Notes: generated from the letters alone by a model not told the origin. 57,864 nucleotides of DNA from Candidatus Thioglobus autotrophicus (GCA_022448455.1 JAKUUR010000010.1:1-57864), one strand, 5' to 3'. Positions 48,533 through 56,874 are shown, counted from the stretch's first letter. Numbers and translations: made by a program.

Positions 48533-49435
48533 TTATATGTTCTTTATACCGCTAGGTACGTGCCCAGTTGATACATATTTAGAGGCTGAATTACAGTGCT
48601 GTTGTTGATCATCAAAAAAGATGTCGGCAGCAAACTCTCTTAAGAAAATACCCTTGTCTAGACCACCAAGAAAAAAGGACTCATCGATACGAATACCCCA
48701 TTCCCTCATCGTGTGGATTACCCGTTTGTGTGAGGGGGCAGATCTAGCGGTAACCAAAGCCGTTCTAATGGGATTGTTTTCCTCTGGAAAGGTTGACTGA
48801 ATTTTTTGCAAAGAGACAAGAAAAGATTTAAAGGGTCCAGCTTTAAGTTCTACATTTTCAGATAGCATTTCGTTTTCGTGAAAAGCTTTGAGTCCTTGCT
48901 CTTGAAATATCTTTTCAGATTCGTCAGAAAAAATAACCGCATCACCATCAAAAGCTATTCGGAGTTGATGTGGATGGATGTTATCTGACTTGGATTCCAC
49001 AATAGAGGCTGCAGCGAAGCCAGATTGTAGGGCTTTTTGTACATCATGGTAATTACTAGAAAGAAATAAGTCAGCTTTAAAAGCGCCAACAAATGGATGA
49101 GTGCTTTCTCCCCTAGTGAAGGCTGCCCTAGATATATTTAAGCCATAATGCTCGATTGAGTTAAAGATTCTTAATCCAGTATCTGCACTATTTCTGGAAA
49201 GTAAAATAACATCAATCGGGGTCTTTTTACTATTTAGTTTGAGTAGCTTTCTAACCAGTGTGAAACCGACACCAGGCTCTAGTATAGCGCTTTCGTTTTC
49301 CTGTTGATGCTTTGCATACGCTTCAATTCCTTCTTCCTTAAAGATCTTATGTGAACGGTCGAGATTAAAGAGTGCTCTGGAAGATATTGCAATAACCAAT
49401 TTATGGCTCTCTTCTTTTATTTGTTTTTTTGCCAT
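48533..49435 (-). CDS. Cytosolic 5'-nucleotidase (NT5C1-like)
   Basis: The protein has 300 residues of the 5'-nucleotidase family related to cytosolic NT5C1. It starts LVIAISSRALFNLDRSHKIFKEEGIEAYAKHQ. Other family blocks are VILLSRNSADTGLRIFNSIEHYGL near residue 75, RIAFDGDAVIFSDESEKIF near 160 with the acidic DGD motif, ALVTARSAPSHKRVIHTMREWGI near 225, and FLGGLDKGIFLREFAADIFFDDQ near 255. These proteins dephosphorylate AMP or other mononucleotides. It stands alone, 85 bp from hisS. Confidence 0.88.
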   Translation of the reverse strand: MAKKQIKEESHKLVIAISSRALFNLDRSHKIFKEEGIEAYAKHQQENESAILEPGVGFTLVRKLLKLNSKKTPIDVILLSRNSADTGLRIFNSIEHYGLNISRAAFTRGESTHPFVGAFKADLFLSSNYHDVQKALQSGFAAASIVESKSDNIHPHQLRIAFDGDAVIFSDESEKIFQEQGLKAFHENEMLSENVELKAGPFKSFLVSLQKIQSTFPEENNPIRTALVTARSAPSHKRVIHTMREWGIRIDESFFLGGLDKGIFLREFAADIFFDDQQQHCNSASKYVSTGHVPSGIKNI

Positions 49436-49561
49436 TTCGCTCCATTGTACGTATCCACGCAGTATTCAAGCCATCTTAACATGAAGAGGTTTAATTTCTA
49501 TTGAAATATGAAACCTTTTTTTGTTGTTCGTAAATTACTCTGATTTGAGGCTAATCGTCTG

Positions 49562-50263
49562 TCATAACCACCGCGTCTTACAATAAATTTCACCATCTTC
49601 ATTGAGCGTGTAGTGGTTATAACCAATACCCGATTGCCCATTAAACTGAAGTGCCGTAGAAGGGCAGGAGAACAACTTCACACCATTACGATTAAATTCA
49701 CAACACTGATGAGCATGTCCCCACATTACAGCCTTAATAGTGTCAAATTGGTCAATCACAGCAAACAAATCATCAGGATTTTCAAGTGACATTTCATCAT
49801 CCCAGTCACTCTGCATTGAAACGGGTGGGTGATGCAGACAAAGAGCAATATATTTTGCACTTGATGAACTAATTTGTTGCGACAAGGAATGAAGTTGTTC
49901 ATCGCTTAATCGACCACTAACTTTTCCAGATTGTACTGAATCTAAGGTAATAATTTCCCAACAACCAATAATAAAGTTACACAAAGAAGATTGGTTAAAA
50001 ACTTGAGATAGGTTTGAAAAATCATCATGATTTCCTGGTAATACGTAGATCTCGGTCTCAATAGGGTTAAGTATTTTCTGGAGTTTTTGATAGGACTCAA
50101 GAGTTCCATTATGAGCCAAGTCGCCGCTTATAAGTAAGACATCATAATTCTGATCAGAAATCATACTAACGATGGAACCTAAATTCGCCTGTGAGTCAAC
50201 ACCCAGAACTAACTTATTATCATCAATATGACTGTCACTAATTTGAATGAAAGACTTTGTCAT
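49562..50263 (-). CDS. cpdA: CpdA-like metallophosphoesterase (3',5'-cAMP phosphodiesterase family)
   Basis: This calcineurin-like phosphoesterase has 233 residues. The dimetal motifs are all visible: FIQISDSHID (DxH), LLISGDLAHNG (GDL), VLPGNHDD (GNHD), ALCLHHPPVS and VMWGHAHQ (GHxH). The order and spacing are those of CpdA, which hydrolyses cyclic AMP. A metallophosphoesterase of other specificity remains possible. It lies 38 bp downstream of dnaB on the same strand. Confidence 0.85.
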   Translation of the reverse strand: MTKSFIQISDSHIDDNKLVLGVDSQANLGSIVSMISDQNYDVLLISGDLAHNGTLESYQKLQKILNPIETEIYVLPGNHDDFSNLSQVFNQSSLCNFIIGCWEIITLDSVQSGKVSGRLSDEQLHSLSQQISSSSAKYIALCLHHPPVSMQSDWDDEMSLENPDDLFAVIDQFDTIKAVMWGHAHQCCEFNRNGVKLFSCPSTALQFNGQSGIGYNHYTLNEDGEIYCKTRWL

Positions 50264-50301
50264 AATGACTATGATGGGTGGTAAGGATTTGGAATGTAAT
50301 T

Positions 50302-51744
50302 CTAGAAATCGTCCTGGTCAAAATTTGTCATATTATTGATGTATGATGCATTCATTTCATCATTGGTAATGTTTTGGAATCGATCTTCAAAAGCCAAATC
50401 TTCGAATCTTGCATATTGCCCAATAAAAGCAAGCTTTATGTTTCCTGTTGCCCCGTTGCGATGCTTTGAAATTCTTAAATCAGCCTTACCAACTTCCTCT
50501 GGATTGGTATATGCATCATCATGATAAAGTTCGTCACGATAAATGAAGCCAATAATATCGGCATCCTGTTCAATCGATCCAGATTCACGCAGGTCAGCCA
50601 TTTGGGGCATTCTTCCTTTGCCAGTTTTGGTACGAGATTCGACGCCACGATTAAGTTGTGATATGGCAATGACTGGTACATTGATTTCTTTGGCAAGTGA
50701 TTTCAAAGAGCGTGATATTTCAGAAATTTCTTGAACTCTGTTTTCTGATTTTCCATAAACGGTCATAAGTTGAAGGTAATCGACCATCACTAAACCCAAG
50801 TCTGGATACTGCCTTTTAAGGCGGCGACACTTTGCACGTATTTCTGTAGGTGTAATGGAGGGCGTTTCATCAATTAGTATTGTACTTTCTTCGAAAGCCC
50901 TTACTGCATGATTAAAGCTGTTCCAGTCTACTTCTGTCATATCACCGTCACGTAATTTACTTGAATCGATACGACCAAAGGACGAAATCATTCTTATTAC
51001 TAATTGCTCTGTTGGCATCTCTAAACTAAAAACTGCAACTGGAATCGAGTTATGAATGGCGACATGTTCAACAATGTTCATTGACAGTGAAGTTTTCCCC
51101 ATACTAGGTCGACCGGCGATAATAACTAGGTCACCATTTTGTAAGCCAGATGTCAGTTTGTCTAAATCAGCAAAACCGGTTTCAATGCCCTTAAAGCCTT
51201 TTTTCTCTTGCATCTCATGAACACGGTTTACTACATCCTTAATAATATCTTTGATGTTCGTTATGTCTTTTTGGTTGCGACTAACTTGTTCTGCAATTTC
51301 AAAAATCTTTTTTTCAGAAAGGTCAAGTAGTTCGTTGACTTCAATATCTTTTGGCTGGAATGCAGTGTCAGCGATTTCTCGACCGATTTTTATAAGTTGT
51401 CTGTATACGGATAGCTCTCTAACATGCTTTGCATAAGTTTCAATATTCGAAACTGTAGGAGTATTGTCTGCGATTTGTGCAAGGTAGGCAAAACCACCAA
51501 TAGAGTCCTCATCGTGGGTTTTTGTAACTTGTTCTTTTACTGTCAGAATATCTGCGGGCTTGTCGTGTTCAAGTAGGGTCACGATTGCATCATAAATAAT
51601 TCGGTGAGAGGCTTGATAAAAGTCATTTGTGCTGAGGATATTGACAACTCTATCCCAGGAATCGTTGTGCAAAAGGAGTCCACCAAGCACCGACTGTTCT
51701 GAGTCTATTGAGTTTGGTGGTAATTTGGTATTTTCAATATCCAT
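50302..51744 (-). CDS. dnaB: Replicative DNA helicase DnaB
   Basis: DnaB is the hexameric 5'-3' helicase of the replication fork. It has 480 residues. The N-terminal domain starts PPNSIDSEQSVLGGLL. The RecA-like C-terminal domain has Walker A GRPSMGKTSL near residue 210, Walker B LGLVMVDYLQLM near 316, then VIAISQLNRGVESR and QMADLRESGSIEQDADIIGF. No intein is present. It follows rpsF-rpsR-rplI, the standard order, but a terminator hairpin lies just before its start. Confidence 0.98.
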   Translation of the reverse strand: MDIENTKLPPNSIDSEQSVLGGLLLHNDSWDRVVNILSTNDFYQASHRIIYDAIVTLLEHDKPADILTVKEQVTKTHDEDSIGGFAYLAQIADNTPTVSNIETYAKHVRELSVYRQLIKIGREIADTAFQPKDIEVNELLDLSEKKIFEIAEQVSRNQKDITNIKDIIKDVVNRVHEMQEKKGFKGIETGFADLDKLTSGLQNGDLVIIAGRPSMGKTSLSMNIVEHVAIHNSIPVAVFSLEMPTEQLVIRMISSFGRIDSSKLRDGDMTEVDWNSFNHAVRAFEESTILIDETPSITPTEIRAKCRRLKRQYPDLGLVMVDYLQLMTVYGKSENRVQEISEISRSLKSLAKEINVPVIAISQLNRGVESRTKTGKGRMPQMADLRESGSIEQDADIIGFIYRDELYHDDAYTNPEEVGKADLRISKHRNGATGNIKLAFIGQYARFEDLAFEDRFQNITNDEMNASYINNMTNFDQDDF

Positions 51745-51763
51745 CAGTGTAAAACAAAAAAAT

Positions 51764-51783
51764 AAAAAACCCTCGAAGAAGGG
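51764..51783 (-). terminator. Rho-independent-type hairpin between rplI and dnaB
   Basis: On the minus strand CCCT and AGGG pair around TCTTCG and are followed by TTTTTT and more T-rich sequence. It would end or attenuate the rpsF-rpsR-rplI message. The T-run stops only about 15-20 bases before the dnaB ATG, so dnaB either reads through or starts very close to its coding region. Confidence 0.6.
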
Positions 51784-51820
51784 CTCTTTATTTTAACTCA
51801 CTTATATGAATTGGTTTTAC

Positions 51821-52276
51821 TTATTCACTTTTAGTAGCTGCTATAACAATTACTTTTATAGTGACAAGAACCTCTGCATATAGGGAAACGCTAACTTCAT
51901 ATTCACCTGTATGATGGATTGCTTCTGGCATATTGATGTCGCGCTTTTCAACTTCAAAGCCTTGGGAGTGAAGATTTTCAACAATATCAGCCGGACTAAC
52001 CGATCCATATAGTTTGCCTTCTTCACCTGCATTTGCAGAAATGGTGCAAACAATATCTGTCATCGCTGACTCTTTGGTTTGTGCGTCAGACAAAGCTACT
52101 GCTTCTTTTGCTTCGAGTTCTACTCTAATTGCTTCAAATGCTGTTAAGTTTGCTTTATTTGCTGGTTTGGCTTTACCTTGAGGAATCAGGTAATTACGCG
52201 CATATCCAGACTTCACATTTGCTACGTCACCTAAGTTACCCAGCTTTTCATTTTTTTCTAATAAAATTACTTGCAT
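51821..52276 (-). CDS. rplI: 50S ribosomal protein L9
   Basis: L9 binds 23S rRNA and helps keep the reading frame. It has 151 residues with the N-terminal domain MQVILLEKNEKLGNLGDVANVKSGYARNYLIPQGKA, a long helical connector rich in Glu and Ala, and a C-terminal RNA-binding domain (about 80-150). This is the family layout. It is 8 bp downstream of rpsR. Confidence 0.97.
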   Translation of the reverse strand: MQVILLEKNEKLGNLGDVANVKSGYARNYLIPQGKAKPANKANLTAFEAIRVELEAKEAVALSDAQTKESAMTDIVCTISANAGEEGKLYGSVSPADIVENLHSQGFEVEKRDINMPEAIHHTGEYEVSVSLYAEVLVTIKVIVIAATKSE

Positions 52277-52284
52277 AAGGGCTC

Positions 52285-52542
52285 CTATTTCTTGTGTTTG
52301 TCAGTATAAGGAATCAATGCCAAGAATCTAGCTCTCTTGATTGCAGTAGTTAACTGACGCTGAAATTTGGCAGAGGTGCCAGTTATTCTTGATGGTGTTA
52401 TTTTACCACTCTCGTCAATATTCTTTAATAAAGTATCAACATCTTTGTAGTCTATTTCCTTAACGCCAGCCTTAGTAAAGCGGCAAAAGCGGTTAACAGG
52501 AATTTGAAATTTGCGTCTTTTAGTTACTTGTTTTTTAGCCAT
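52285..52542 (-). CDS. rpsR: 30S ribosomal protein S18
   Basis: S18 has 85 residues here and pairs with S6 on the 30S platform. It has the conserved [24 protein letters not shown] and [33 protein letters not shown] blocks. It lies between rpsF and rplI, 9 bp from each. priB, found between rpsF and rpsR in enterobacteria, is absent here. Confidence 0.98.
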   Translation of the reverse strand: MAKKQVTKRRKFQIPVNRFCRFTKAGVKEIDYKDVDTLLKNIDESGKITPSRITGTSAKFQRQLTTAIKRARFLALIPYTDKHKK

Positions 52543-52551
52543 ATCAATCTC

Positions 52552-52905
52552 CTATTTTTTTGTTGTTGCTTTCTCTTTCTCTTCTTCAGTATTTGTCATC
52601 ATGATTGAAGGTGTAGTAATAGCTTTTGATTTAGAAATAATTAAGTTTCTAAGCACTGCATCATTAAAACGGAAATTATAGTTAAGTTTATCCAGAGTTT
52701 CCTTGTCACACTCGATATTCATCATCAAGTAATGTGCTTTATAGATTTTATTGATTGGGTAGGCTAGGTGTTTACGACCCCAGTCCTCTTCACGATGAAC
52801 ACCACCACCACCTGTAGTGATGATTTCTTTGTACTTTTCTGTCATCGTCGTTACCTGAGAGCTTTGGTCAGGGTGGACAATGAGAGTTATTTCGTAATGT
52901 CTCAT
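52552..52905 (-). CDS. rpsF: 30S ribosomal protein S6
   Basis: S6 has 117 residues from the ATG at 52905, which has AAGGAG six bases upstream (the ATG two codons earlier touches the ribosome site and the longer open frame to 52953 runs into the leader hairpin). It starts [18 protein letters not shown] and has [27 protein letters not shown], then [11 protein letters not shown], as in S6. The C-terminal tail is rich in Lys and Glu, a common S6 trait. It heads rpsF-rpsR-rplI. Confidence 0.96.
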   Translation of the reverse strand: MRHYEITLIVHPDQSSQVTTMTEKYKEIITTGGGGVHREEDWGRKHLAYPINKIYKAHYLMMNIECDKETLDKLNYNFRFNDAVLRNLIISKSKAITTPSIMMTNTEEEKEKATTKK

Positions 52906-52931
52906 TAACATCTCCTTATGGATTATAAAAG

Positions 52932-52958
52932 CTTGCCAGCAAGCGCTGATCAAGCAAG
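52932..52958 (-). ncRNA. Leader hairpin of the rpsF operon (possible autoregulatory element)
   Basis: In the mRNA, CTTGC pairs with GCAAG and an inner CAGC pairs with GCTG around a GCTT loop, leaving a five-base bulge (TTGAT) on the 5' side only. It lies about 27 bases before the rpsF ATG and just after a TATAAA-like -10 (52970-52975). This resembles an autoregulatory leader such as that bound by S6:S18, but the CCG signature reported for that RNA is not obvious, so the identity is uncertain. Confidence 0.35.
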
Positions 52959-53091
52959 GAAGTGAGTATTTTATACTACTTGTCGTTTTTTCACAATTAT
53001 TTGTGGAAGTTTTGTAGATATTAGGGATTAAAGATTCTGAGTTTGTGATTTTGTTACAATAAGGTTAGTTAACTTTATACTTAATATATCT

Positions 53092-53748
53092 ATGAAAAAA
53101 TCGCTAAAGCGAATTATTTTGCTAGGCTTGATTTTATTTTTTGGTTACCTTATCTATTTAAATCATCTCGTTAAAGGTGCCCTCTCTTCAGAGATTCAAG
53201 AAAGCGAGAAAATCAATCAAATTGAATACCCTCTAGAGGGATATCCTAAAGAAATGGTTAACATGCTTTTGCTAATCGAAGATCAATCATTTTTTCAGCA
53301 CTGGGGTGTCGATTTTAAAGAAATTGTGAGAGTTTTCTATGGATATTTTTTGGAAGATAGGCCCATCAGAGGTGCTAGTACTATTACCCAACAATTAATC
53401 AAGAATACTCTTCTGTCAAGGGATAAAACTTTATCTAGAAAAATTGATGAGGTATTAATGGCAATGTTGATGGAGTTGAACTATGATAAGAATTATATTC
53501 TTGAGCGTTATATGAATACGGTATATTTAGCACAGCAAGGTTCAATAGCTTTCCACGGTTTTGCGAGTGCTAGCCGGTTTTACTTTGACAAGAAGGTGGA
53601 CGATTTAGATTTGAGGGAAATGGCAACCCTTGTTGCGTTATTAAAAGGTCCATCCTATTACCATCCAGTTAAGCACCCTGATCGCTTAAATAAAAGAGTA
53701 GATATGGTATTGTCAATACATAATAAGTATAAAAAAATTATACAATGA
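53092..53748 (+). CDS. mtgA: Monofunctional biosynthetic peptidoglycan transglycosylase
   Basis: MtgA polymerises lipid II into glycan strands. It has 218 residues: one N-terminal membrane helix (IILLGLILFFGYLIYLNHL, residues about 8-26) and a GT51 domain. The GT51 motifs are LLIEDQSFFQHWGVD (catalytic Glu in EDQxF), RGASTITQQLIKN and ERYMNTVYLAQQG. No transpeptidase domain follows, which separates it from class A PBPs. Its stop overlaps the tsaB start by 4 bp. Confidence 0.95.
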   Translation: MKKSLKRIILLGLILFFGYLIYLNHLVKGALSSEIQESEKINQIEYPLEGYPKEMVNMLLLIEDQSFFQHWGVDFKEIVRVFYGYFLEDRPIRGASTITQQLIKNTLLSRDKTLSRKIDEVLMAMLMELNYDKNYILERYMNTVYLAQQGSIAFHGFASASRFYFDKKVDDLDLREMATLVALLKGPSYYHPVKHPDRLNKRVDMVLSIHNKYKKIIQ

Positions 53749-54401
53749 ATATACTAGCTATTGATACATGTACGGAAGTTGCATCTATAACTTTGTACTC
53801 ATCCGATGTAAAAACAAGCAGGAAAGTTTCAGATGTTGCTAAAAGTTCAGGCCATATTTTGAAGTTATGTGACGAAGTATTTAGTGAAGCTGATACAAAG
53901 TTAAGTGAAGTTGACTTTATAGCTTACACTAAAGGACCTGGGTCTTTTACTGGCGTTAGAATGTGCATTGGAGTTGTTCAGGGATTGTCACTTGCTTGTA
54001 ATATTCCTACTTTAGGTTTCTCAACCTTGGAATTACTTAGTTTTAGAGCTTCTAAGAAATTTAAAACACAAAAAGTAGCAACTGCTATTGATGCCCGAAT
54101 GGGGGAAGTATATTGGGCAGTTTATGAAGAAGGTATTGTCAAAAGTGAGCGAATTTGTAAACCAGAACAGGTTGACAAGTTAGGCGCTGAATTTGTGGGC
54201 GTTGGAAGTGGATGGAAGATCTACAAGGATTCATTGATTAAAGCGAGTGAAATTAAGTGTGTTGAGTCAGAGCTTTATCCAGAATCTTCTGAACTTGTTG
54301 ATTTATCAATATTGTCTATTGAGTCAGGTCAAAAGCCGACACATGAGTTACCGCAGCCTACTTATTTACGAAACAATGTAGCCCAAAAGTCATTAAAATA
54401 A
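53745..54401 (+). CDS. tsaB: tRNA threonylcarbamoyladenosine synthesis protein TsaB
   Basis: TsaB (YeaZ) is a partner of TsaD in making t6A37 in tRNAs. It has 218 residues. It begins NILAIDTCTEVASITLYSS, and has YTKGPGSFTGVRMCIGVVQGLSLA near residues 64-85 and AIDARMGEVYWAVYEEG near 115, all typical of the family. It is coupled to mtgA and followed 30 bp later by ccmC. Confidence 0.95.
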   Translation: MNILAIDTCTEVASITLYSSDVKTSRKVSDVAKSSGHILKLCDEVFSEADTKLSEVDFIAYTKGPGSFTGVRMCIGVVQGLSLACNIPTLGFSTLELLSFRASKKFKTQKVATAIDARMGEVYWAVYEEGIVKSERICKPEQVDKLGAEFVGVGSGWKIYKDSLIKASEIKCVESELYPESSELVDLSILSIESGQKPTHELPQPTYLRNNVAQKSLK

Positions 54402-54431
54402 ATCCTTTTATTTTTTTACTATGATTTAGTT

Positions 54432-55175
54432 ATGTGGAAGTGGATTCAGAAACTTGCTTCACCTAAGGTTTTCTATGAAACAACCAACAAGTTAATTCCT
54501 TGGTTTTTGTGGCCATTTATTGCGCTACTCATTTTGGGATTGTATTGGGGTTTAGTACTTGCGCCAGCTGATTATCAGCAGGGTGAGAGTTTTAGGATTA
54601 TGTATATTCATGTACCTAGCGCTTGGATGTCTATGTTGGTTTATTTTATTATGGCAATGGCAGGCGGGATAGGCTTAATATGGCAAATCAAGATGGCTGA
54701 AGTTGTCGCTAAAGTGTCTGCCCCAATTGGGGCTTCTTTTACGTTAATGGCTTTAGTTACTGGCGCAGTTTGGGGTAAACCTATGTGGGGAACTTGGTGG
54801 GTTTGGGACGCTAGACTGACATCTGAACTTATTTTGTTATTTTTGTATTTGGCATATATTTCTTTAAATAACGCTTTTGATAACCCTAAAACTGCTGCCA
54901 AAGCGAGTTCCATTTTAGCGATTGTTGGTTTAGTCAATCTTCCGATCATTCATTATTCAGTCAAATGGTGGAATACCCTTCATCAAGGCTCGATTCTTGA
55001 AGACCTTGCAGAACCTTCTGTGCATCCTGACATGCTTTGGCCTTTAATTATTATGGTGTTTGCGTTTCAGTTTCTTTACGGAGTTCTTGCTTTAATGAAT
55101 GCTAGAGATGAAGTATTAGTTCGTGAACAAAATTCACGCTGGGTTCGTGCCGTTGTAACGGGAGAACAGTCATGA
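54432..55175 (+). CDS. ccmC: Heme exporter / cytochrome c maturation protein CcmC
   Basis: CcmC is an inner-membrane protein that presents heme to CcmE. It has 247 residues and six helices. The heme-binding tryptophan-rich motif is MWGTWWVWDARLTSELIL near residues 115-132, and the flanking conserved histidines are in YIHVPSAWMS near 60 and IIHYSVKWWNTLHQG near 175. ccmA and ccmB, usually upstream of ccmC, are not present here; upstream genes are mtgA and tsaB. Confidence 0.96.
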   Translation: MWKWIQKLASPKVFYETTNKLIPWFLWPFIALLILGLYWGLVLAPADYQQGESFRIMYIHVPSAWMSMLVYFIMAMAGGIGLIWQIKMAEVVAKVSAPIGASFTLMALVTGAVWGKPMWGTWWVWDARLTSELILLFLYLAYISLNNAFDNPKTAAKASSILAIVGLVNLPIIHYSVKWWNTLHQGSILEDLAEPSVHPDMLWPLIIMVFAFQFLYGVLALMNARDEVLVREQNSRWVRAVVTGEQS

Positions 55176-55345
55176 ACTTAGCTGAAATCTTATCTTTCTT
55201 ACCTTATGGCAAATATGCCCTTTATATTTGGCTTTCTTATGGCATAACCTTTATATTAATTGTAGGACTATTTGTGCGTGCGTCAATTAACCACAAAAAA
55301 ATACGCAATCAATTAAAAAACAAGTACGCAAGAGAGAATGACTAA
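55172..55345 (+). CDS. ccmD: Cytochrome c maturation protein CcmD
   Basis: This small inner-membrane protein has 57 residues. It has one helix (YALYIWLSYGITFILIVGLFVRA) and a basic tail, and the N-terminal FLPYGKYALYIWLSYG matches the CcmD family block. It stabilises the CcmC-CcmE complex. Its start overlaps the ccmC stop (ATGA) and its end overlaps ccmE by 8 bp. It is easily missed because of its size, but position and sequence make it secure. Confidence 0.92.
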   Translation: MNLAEILSFLPYGKYALYIWLSYGITFILIVGLFVRASINHKKIRNQLKNKYAREND

Positions 55346-55763
55346 GCGTCAAAATCGTATGATATTAGTTGCACTTCTTGTGTTCGGAGTTAGCTTGGCG
55401 GGTTACTTTGGAATTAAGGCTTTCAATGATAATTTGCTTTACTTTTTTACACCAACTGACGTTTCAGAGGGCAAGATTCCTAAAGGAAAAAGTTTTAGGA
55501 TTGGGGGGTTAGTACAGCCAGGAAGCGTTATTAGAGATGACTTGCTTGTTTTCTTCACATTGACAGATAACAAGAAGACCATCGAAGTGCACTTTGAGGG
55601 CATATTGCCTGATCTATTTAAAGAGGGACAGGGTATAGTTGCGACGGGTTCAGTGTCTGATGAAAATTTTTTTCTAGCGACTGAAGTTTTGGCTAAGCAT
55701 GACGAAAATTACATGCCCCCAGAGGTTGCAGAAGCCCTACAAAACTCTAGTACAAAAGAATGA
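55338..55763 (+). CDS. ccmE: Heme chaperone CcmE
   Basis: CcmE binds heme covalently through a histidine and delivers it to apocytochromes. It has 141 residues. One N-terminal membrane anchor (residues about 7-27) is followed by a beta-barrel with FRIGGLVQPGSV near 50. The heme-binding His is in VLAKHDENYMPPEV near residue 126. It overlaps ccmD by 8 bp and ccmG by 4 bp. ccmF, normally after ccmE, is missing. Confidence 0.96.
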   Translation: MTKRQNRMILVALLVFGVSLAGYFGIKAFNDNLLYFFTPTDVSEGKIPKGKSFRIGGLVQPGSVIRDDLLVFFTLTDNKKTIEVHFEGILPDLFKEGQGIVATGSVSDENFFLATEVLAKHDENYMPPEVAEALQNSSTKE

Positions 55764-56284
55764 AAAAACTCATTCCCCTCATTTTATTTGTCGTCGTAGT
55801 TGTCTTTCTTTACTTCAGCCTTAACTCTACTTCAAATAAACTTCCTTCACCATTACTGGGAAAAATGTTTCCTAATATCGAAGCTCAGGATTTTTATTCT
55901 GATGAATCAGTTTTGTTAACTGACCTATTTAGTGACAATAATATGTCTCTGGTTAACGTCTGGGCTTCTTGGTGTTTAACCTGCCGACAAGAACATCAAA
56001 TGATGATGAAGATTGCAAACAACAAAGACCTGCAATTAATCGGCATCAATTACAAAGATACAAGGGCTGATGGTGAAAAATATTTAGAGGTGATGGGTAA
56101 TCCTTTTGATGTTATCGTTTTTGATCCAAGTGGCAAGATAGGACTTGATTTAGGAGTCTATGCAACACCTGAAACTTTTTTGGTAAATCAACAGGGTGTT
56201 ATCTTATATAAACACATCGGAGCAATTGATTCCAAAGTCTGGGAGGAAGGTTTTATTCCTCATATAAAGAAAAAAGTTATCTAG
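55760..56284 (+). CDS. ccmG: Thiol:disulfide interchange protein CcmG/DsbE
   Basis: CcmG keeps apocytochrome cysteines reduced in the periplasm. It has 174 residues: an N-terminal membrane anchor (LIPLILFVVVVVFLYFSL) and a thioredoxin fold with active site WASWCLTCRQEH (CxxC = CLTC) near residues 71-82, then INYKDTRADGEKYL and VYATPETFLVNQQGVILYKHIG with the cis-proline. It directly follows ccmE. ccmH/ccmI are not in the window. Confidence 0.94.
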   Translation: MKKLIPLILFVVVVVFLYFSLNSTSNKLPSPLLGKMFPNIEAQDFYSDESVLLTDLFSDNNMSLVNVWASWCLTCRQEHQMMMKIANNKDLQLIGINYKDTRADGEKYLEVMGNPFDVIVFDPSGKIGLDLGVYATPETFLVNQQGVILYKHIGAIDSKVWEEGFIPHIKKKVI

Positions 56285-56352
56285 CCAATAATTTCATATT
56301 ATTATTTGCATAAATTATGCAATTTTATTTAATAATTTTTGCTGAAAGTCGC

Positions 56353-56380
56353 TTGACAGAAGGGTTTAATAATGGATAAT
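56353..56380 (+). promoter_or_regulatory. Sigma70-type promoter of the HU gene
   Basis: TTGACA (56353-56358, perfect) and GATAAT (56375-56380, five of six) are 16 bp apart in the 174-bp gap between ccmG and the HU gene. Confidence 0.65.
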
Positions 56381-56458
56381 CAACTTAAAGATTAGAGATA
56401 ATCTTTGTATGATTCAAGCAGATCCACACAAATTCAAAAAAAAACTAAGGAGAGAGAA

Positions 56459-56731
56459 ATGAATAAATCAGATTTAGTCGCAGCTATTGCTGATGGCTCA
56501 GGTCTAACCAAAGCTGATGCCGCTCGAGCCCTATCAGCAACAACAGGAGCAATTTCAGGTGCATTAGCAAGTGGAGATAAAGTTTCCATTACAGGTTTCG
56601 GTAGTTTTTTGGTTAGAAGTCGAGCAGCTCGCATAGGACGTAACCCGCAAACGGGTGCAACTATCCAAATTTCTGCCTCAAAAGTGCCAGCATTTAAAGC
56701 AGGTAAATTATTGAAGGAATCTGTTAACTAA
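56459..56731 (+). CDS. hupB: DNA-binding protein HU
   Basis: HU is a histone-like nucleoid protein that bends DNA. It has 90 residues from the ATG at 56459, which has AAGGAG upstream; an earlier open start at 56405 would add unrelated residues. The sequence begins [21 protein letters not shown] and has the signature [24 protein letters not shown] with the proline-tipped arm RNPQTG, then [15 protein letters not shown]. Alpha/beta subtype is by similarity only. A strong terminator follows. Confidence 0.95.
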   Translation: MNKSDLVAAIADGSGLTKADAARALSATTGAISGALASGDKVSITGFGSFLVRSRAARIGRNPQTGATIQISASKVPAFKAGKLLKESVN

Positions 56732-56753
56732 GCAGATTTTTTGTAAGTATAAT
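56724..56753 (+). promoter_or_regulatory. Probable tRNA promoter, overlapping the HU terminator
   Basis: TATAAT (56748-56753) is a perfect -10, with a TTAACT-like -35 (56724-56729, four of six, spacer 18) at the end of the HU gene. It is followed by a GC-rich discriminator (CGCCCG), as in stringently controlled stable-RNA promoters. Transcription would begin near 56760, inside the left arm of the HU terminator. Confidence 0.5.
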
Positions 56754-56755
56754 AC

Positions 56756-56792
56756 GCCCGATTCCAAAAAAGAATCGGGCATTTTTTTTTTT
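56756..56792 (+). terminator. Rho-independent terminator of the HU gene
   Basis: A perfect 9-bp stem (GCCCGATTC / GAATCGGGC) with a 7-nt A-rich loop is followed by a run of 11 T. The T run ends at the base before the tRNA-Val 5' end. Confidence 0.85.
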
Positions 56793-56868
56793 GGGCGCTT
56801 AGCTCAGTTGGGAGAGCATCGCCCTTACAAGGCGAGGGTCACAAGTTCAAGTCTTGTAGCGCCCACCA
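56793..56868 (+). tRNA. tRNA-Val (anticodon TAC)
   Basis: All arms fold: acceptor GGGCGCT/AGCGCCC, D stem GCTC/GAGC, anticodon loop CTTACAA with TAC, and T arm ACAAG/CTTGT with TTCAAGT. The CCA end is encoded. It starts directly after the T run of the HU terminator. Confidence 0.96.
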
Positions 56869-56874
56869 AAATTT

